Shown here in pieces: positions 15,002-20,333 of a stretch of 20,333 nt of DNA. The stretch comes from an uncultured Terriglobus sp. Lineage in GTDB: Bacteria > Acidobacteriota > Terriglobia > Terriglobales > Acidobacteriaceae. Position numbers and translations under genes: made by a program. Position 1 is the first letter of the stretch. Every line of letters starts with the position of its first letter. The DNA is taken from NCBI GenBank assembly GCA_937859825.1, contig CALMAP010000160.1, positions 12,053-32,385 on the forward strand, written 5' to 3'. The notes beneath the pieces were generated by a model. The model saw nothing but the letters and a program-made list of their open reading frames with translations. It ran no database searches and was not told the origin of the DNA.

Positions 15002-15053
15002 CATGGCTTCAGCCATGCCGTAACACTCTGCCTGAGCACGCGGCTTTAGCCGC
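15002..15053. repeat. Two short palindromes (REP-like) in an intergenic region
   Basis: The 466-base gap between the divergent SDR and polymerase genes (14787-15252) contains two compact palindromes spaced 22 bases apart. CATGGCT-TC-AGCCATG is at 15002-15017 and GCGGCT-TT-AGCCGC at 15040-15053. The second has the GGCTTTAGCC core that I recall as a common extragenic repeat in Acidobacteriota. A further related GGGCTTAGCC lies near 15080. No gene or clear promoter was recognised in the rest of this gap. Confidence 0.5.
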
Positions 15054-15252
15054 TGAGCTACGCTTTGCTCACTGCAGCCGGGCTTAGCCTACAAGCCGAG
15101 CTCGGAATGAAGCGCAACTCCTTTTGTAGGAGGCGCACAGCGAGAGCTTTGCCCCTTCAAAAGCGAACTGCGCAAAAGAACAAAAGGACATCTCATTGCA
15201 CCACATCTGCTGCACGTTGCATTTTCGCCTTATCTTCTCCTAGACTCACCCC

Positions 15253-16482
15253 ATGCAGCGGGCGCTCAACTGGCTCTTTCTCGATCTGAACTCCTACTTC
15301 GCCTCTTGCGAACAGGAGGCGCGCCCGGAACTGCGCGGCAAACCCATCGCCATCGTTCCCGTGCAGGCAGACACCACCTGCTGCATCGCGGTCAGCTATC
15401 AGGCCAAGTCTTACGGTATACGGACTGGCACCTCCGTTGCGCAGGCCAAAACACTCTGCCCGCAACTCCAACTGGTAGAAGCCCGGCCGGGACTCTACGT
15501 GGAGTTTCACCACCGCATCAAGGCGGCGATTGAGCGCTGCGTGCCCGTGCATACCGTGCTCTCGTGCGATGAGTTCGCCTGCCAGCTTACCGGCGACCAG
15601 TGCCGCGCGGAGCGGGCGACCGAACTCGCCTACGCCATCAAAGCCGAGTTGCGGAACCTGGGCACCACACTGCGCTGCTCCATCGGTCTGGGACCGAACC
15701 GTCTTCTCGCCAAGATTGCCGGCGAGATGCAGCGCCCGGACGGGCTGATGGTGTTGGAGCCGGAGGCCCTGCCCCAGTCCCTGCACTGCCTCGCGCTTAC
15801 CGACATTCCCGGTGTTGGCCGGCGCATGGCGAAACGGCTGAATGCCAGCGGCATTCAAACCGTGGAGCAACTGTGCGGCTGCTCACGCTCGCAAATGAGC
15901 CGGCTCTGGGGCGGGGTCGTCGGGGAACGCATGTGGCTCTGGCTACGCGGTGAGGACTTCGCCGAGCCTGCAGCCAGGCCACCGCAGTCGTTCAGCCGCC
16001 AGCACATTCTGCCGCCCAACTGCCGTAACCCTGAGCGTGCACGCGCCATCGCCATCAAGATGCTGCATTCGCTTGCCATGCGCCTGCGCCGCCAGGGGCT
16101 CTGGGCGACAGGCCTGTGGATGCAGGTCGGCTACCTGGGCAAGCGCTACGCCTTCCAGGGCAGCGCGGCCATGCCGCCCTGCCAGGACCCCTACACGTTG
16201 CAGGCACACCTACTGGACCTGTGGCGGAACGCCTCCGCCGATCCTCCAGCCGACCTTACTTTGGCCGTGACTGGCCTGGTGGCCCACGCCGCACAGGACA
16301 TGTTCGACTCCGCAACGGCAATCGCTGCACGCGACCGCGTGGCGGGCACGATCGACAAGCTGAACAAAAGATATGGCATTCACTCCGTCTATCTCGGCTC
16401 CATTGCCGATGTGCGGCACGAAGCGCCCATGCGCATTTCCTTTGGTCCGCCGCCGCCTCTCGAAGACTTTCGGCCACAATGA
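15253..16482 (+). CDS. dinB: Y-family DNA polymerase (DinB/Pol IV-like)
   Basis: A 409-residue translesion polymerase. Motif I is LFLDLNSYFASCEQ with metal-binding D11 and the steric-gate position F16. The finger region is CCIAVSYQAKSYGIRTG and the second metal site is LSCDEF with D106 and E107. The palm and thumb show SIGLGPNRLLAKIAGEMQRP and the helix-hairpin-helix IPGVGRRMAKRL (185-196). A little-finger domain follows (QSFSRQHILPP onward). It copies damaged templates with low fidelity. The DinB consensus around the second site is usually S-(I/V)-D-E-(A/C)-Y; here it is S-C-D-E-F, with an odd QLTG end. No QLxLF-type clamp-binding peptide is seen at the C-terminus. The ATG at 15253 lacks a good Shine-Dalgarno and no LexA box was identified. 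It is a single gene, 59 bases ahead of rel. Confidence 0.87.
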   Translation: MQRALNWLFLDLNSYFASCEQEARPELRGKPIAIVPVQADTTCCIAVSYQAKSYGIRTGTSVAQAKTLCPQLQLVEARPGLYVEFHHRIKAAIERCVPVHTVLSCDEFACQLTGDQCRAERATELAYAIKAELRNLGTTLRCSIGLGPNRLLAKIAGEMQRPDGLMVLEPEALPQSLHCLALTDIPGVGRRMAKRLNASGIQTVEQLCGCSRSQMSRLWGGVVGERMWLWLRGEDFAEPAARPPQSFSRQHILPPNCRNPERARAIAIKMLHSLAMRLRRQGLWATGLWMQVGYLGKRYAFQGSAAMPPCQDPYTLQAHLLDLWRNASADPPADLTLAVTGLVAHAAQDMFDSATAIAARDRVAGTIDKLNKRYGIHSVYLGSIADVRHEAPMRISFGPPPPLEDFRPQ

Positions 16483-16530
16483 AAAGCCAGCGGCAAGAAG
16501 ACGTTCTATCGAGCGGTCACGGGAGCTGCC

Positions 16531-16536
16531 TATAAT
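16531..16536 (+). promoter_or_regulatory. Perfect -10 box 5 bases before the rel start codon
   Basis: TATAAT occupies 16531-16536 and the ATG is at 16542. Transcription normally begins about 7 bases after a -10 box, which would place the RNA start at or beside the ATG. No Shine-Dalgarno lies between. No good -35 is present at 17 bases. Either the rel message is leaderless, or this match is chance and the real promoter lies farther up. Confidence 0.45.
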
Positions 16537-16541
16537 AGCGT

Positions 16542-19226
<2,685 letters not shown>

Positions 19227-19256
19227 AGATTATGCCTTATACTTCCGACCACCACA

Positions 19257-20333
19257 ATGTCCAACCTATTTGCCGCTCTAGAGTCCTTAAACGCAGACTC
19301 TCTCGCAATGCAGCTCTCATTGCTTGAGCACGTGAACATGACCAATGCGTTAGTGCCAAAGGTGAAGAGTGGCTTTAATGCTGGCGTGAAGTTTGTAGAT
19401 GATGTGGCACGCTTCTTTGGCAGTACGACTAAGATCATCGAAGATGTCGACGCTACCGATATGAAAGCGATGGTGCAACGGGCCTATTCTCGACATAAAG
19501 ACACTGCCACACGCTCGTTGATCAACGAAATCCGTGTTTGCTGCGCGTCAAGGACGGGGCTGGCAAGAGGCGTGTCAGATACGCGATTAAGCTTAAAGGT
19601 CATTGACGAAGCGGCGGAGTTTTACGACGTTAGCGAGTGGCTCACGCCTGCGGAAAAAGCAGCAAGCGTGATCACGCGTCACCAAGAGGAATCCCTTGCC
19701 AATCTGCGCAAAATGGTGGGCAAGATGTCGCAAGAAGAAAGAGCCAAGTTCGAGAAGGCAGTGACTCAAGAGCTGCAGAATCTGCCTCATGAAAAGAGAG
19801 CAGCGGTACTGCGCGATTTGCATCTCGACAGCTTATCGGGCGAGGCAGTTACGAAAGCGCTACTCGCATCGGGGGGGGCCTTGGGAAGTATGGCAGCACT
19901 CAGCGCTGCGGGGTTCGGAGCGTACGTCGCACTTACGACTGTCATCCACGCTGTTGCTACGACATTGTTGGGCATTACTCTACCCTTTGCCGTGTACACA
20001 ACCGCCACCTCAGTTCTTTCGCTGCTTACAGGTCCGGTGGGCTGGCTAATAACTGGCGCAACAATGTTCGTCACTTGGCAGCATTCCGAAAAGAAGCTAT
20101 CGCGCTCTTTGTTTGCTGGCCTGGTCACCAGTTCCGCAGAGCATCTTCCTCCTTTGTCAACCTTCGCGTCACCTTCCGGTTCATTCAACCCACAGATCAC
20201 GGACAAAGCGGCAGAAGCTCTTATCAGCCTCGACGAAAAAGCTCGTCAGACGCAGAGAAATCTCGAAGTCGCTCAAATGCAGTTAGTAAGGGTTCAAAAG
20301 CGACTTAGAGGGGCCGAAAGCGCTAGAGAGGAA
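19257..20333 (+). CDS. Membrane-associated protein, distantly YaaW-like, open at window end
   Basis: The ATG at 19257 opens a frame of exactly 359 codons with no stop before the window ends. I do not firmly recognise it. Residues 1-150 are helical and charged. RKMVGKMSQEERAKFEKAVT leads into a hydrophobic stretch (about 201-275) with two or three possible membrane helices and LTGPVGWLITGA near its end, an arrangement reminiscent of YaaW-like (UPF0174) proteins. A Ser/Pro linker follows, then a coiled coil (DEKARQTQRNLEVAQMQLV) reaching the edge. Its codon use is less GC-biased than the neighbours (many TTA, AGA, ACT and GAA codons), suggesting transfer. A run of eight G lies at 19871-19878. 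TATACT at 19238-19243 could be its -10 box, giving a very short leader. Function unknown. Confidence 0.7.
   Translation, partial: MSNLFAALESLNADSLAMQLSLLEHVNMTNALVPKVKSGFNAGVKFVDDVARFFGSTTKIIEDVDATDMKAMVQRAYSRHKDTATRSLINEIRVCCASRTGLARGVSDTRLSLKVIDEAAEFYDVSEWLTPAEKAASVITRHQEESLANLRKMVGKMSQEERAKFEKAVTQELQNLPHEKRAAVLRDLHLDSLSGEAVTKALLASGGALGSMAALSAAGFGAYVALTTVIHAVATTLLGITLPFAVYTTATSVLSLLTGPVGWLITGATMFVTWQHSEKKLSRSLFAGLVTSSAEHLPPLSTFASPSGSFNPQITDKAAEALISLDEKARQTQRNLEVAQMQLVRVQKRLRGAESAREE

Noticed and set aside
15180..15252. SOS/LexA box before the polymerase gene
   Set aside because: TGCA-containing partial palindromes are present, but none matches an operator I can name for this group.

Overview
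The window is GC-rich chromosomal DNA. Gene content, the style of its short intergenic repeats, and a decayed histidine kinase with a 'GRLAASIGHEIN' H-box suggest a soil-type Acidobacteriota, probably class Terriglobia. This assignment comes from recognition of families and was not tested.

Layout. (1) 1-392, minus: the N-terminal part of a secreted GH92-type mannosidase, cut by the window edge. (2) 629-9888, minus: one run of eight tightly packed genes. In transcription order they are a glycoside-hydrolase-like protein with permuted barrel order, a dTDP-rhamnose-4-epimerase-like SDR, a CDP-paratose-2-epimerase-like SDR, a B12-binding radical SAM enzyme, a GT4 glycosyltransferase and three CgeB-type glycosyltransferases in tandem. 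(3) 10128-10204, plus: tRNA-Pro(GGG), followed by a secreted alpha/beta hydrolase (10317-11504, plus). (4) 11518-11858, minus: a sensor-kinase remnant with two single-base deletions. (5) 12034-14786, minus: a second three-gene sugar operon (SDR reductase/epimerase, DPM1-like GT2, second CDP-paratose-2-epimerase-like SDR). (6) 15253-16482, plus: a Y-family DNA polymerase. (7) 16542-19226, plus: a long bifunctional Rel/SpoT (p)ppGpp enzyme. (8) 19257 to the window end, plus: a lower-GC, membrane-associated gene, distantly YaaW-like, still open at the edge.

How the genes work together. The two minus-strand sugar operons probably make and assemble an unusual surface glycan or glycolipid. Four SDR enzymes would tailor nucleotide sugars. 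A cobalamin radical SAM enzyme would methylate or rearrange an intermediate. Five glycosyltransferases would build the chain. The hydrolase-like protein heading the operon may trim or recognise the product. The substrates cannot be read from sequence.

The most unusual points are the hydrolase-like protein, whose barrel strands 4-8 come before strands 1-3; the repeated use of TTG start codons, three of them in TTGA stop/start overlaps; the possibly leaderless rel gene; and the AT-richer 3' gene carrying an eight-G run.
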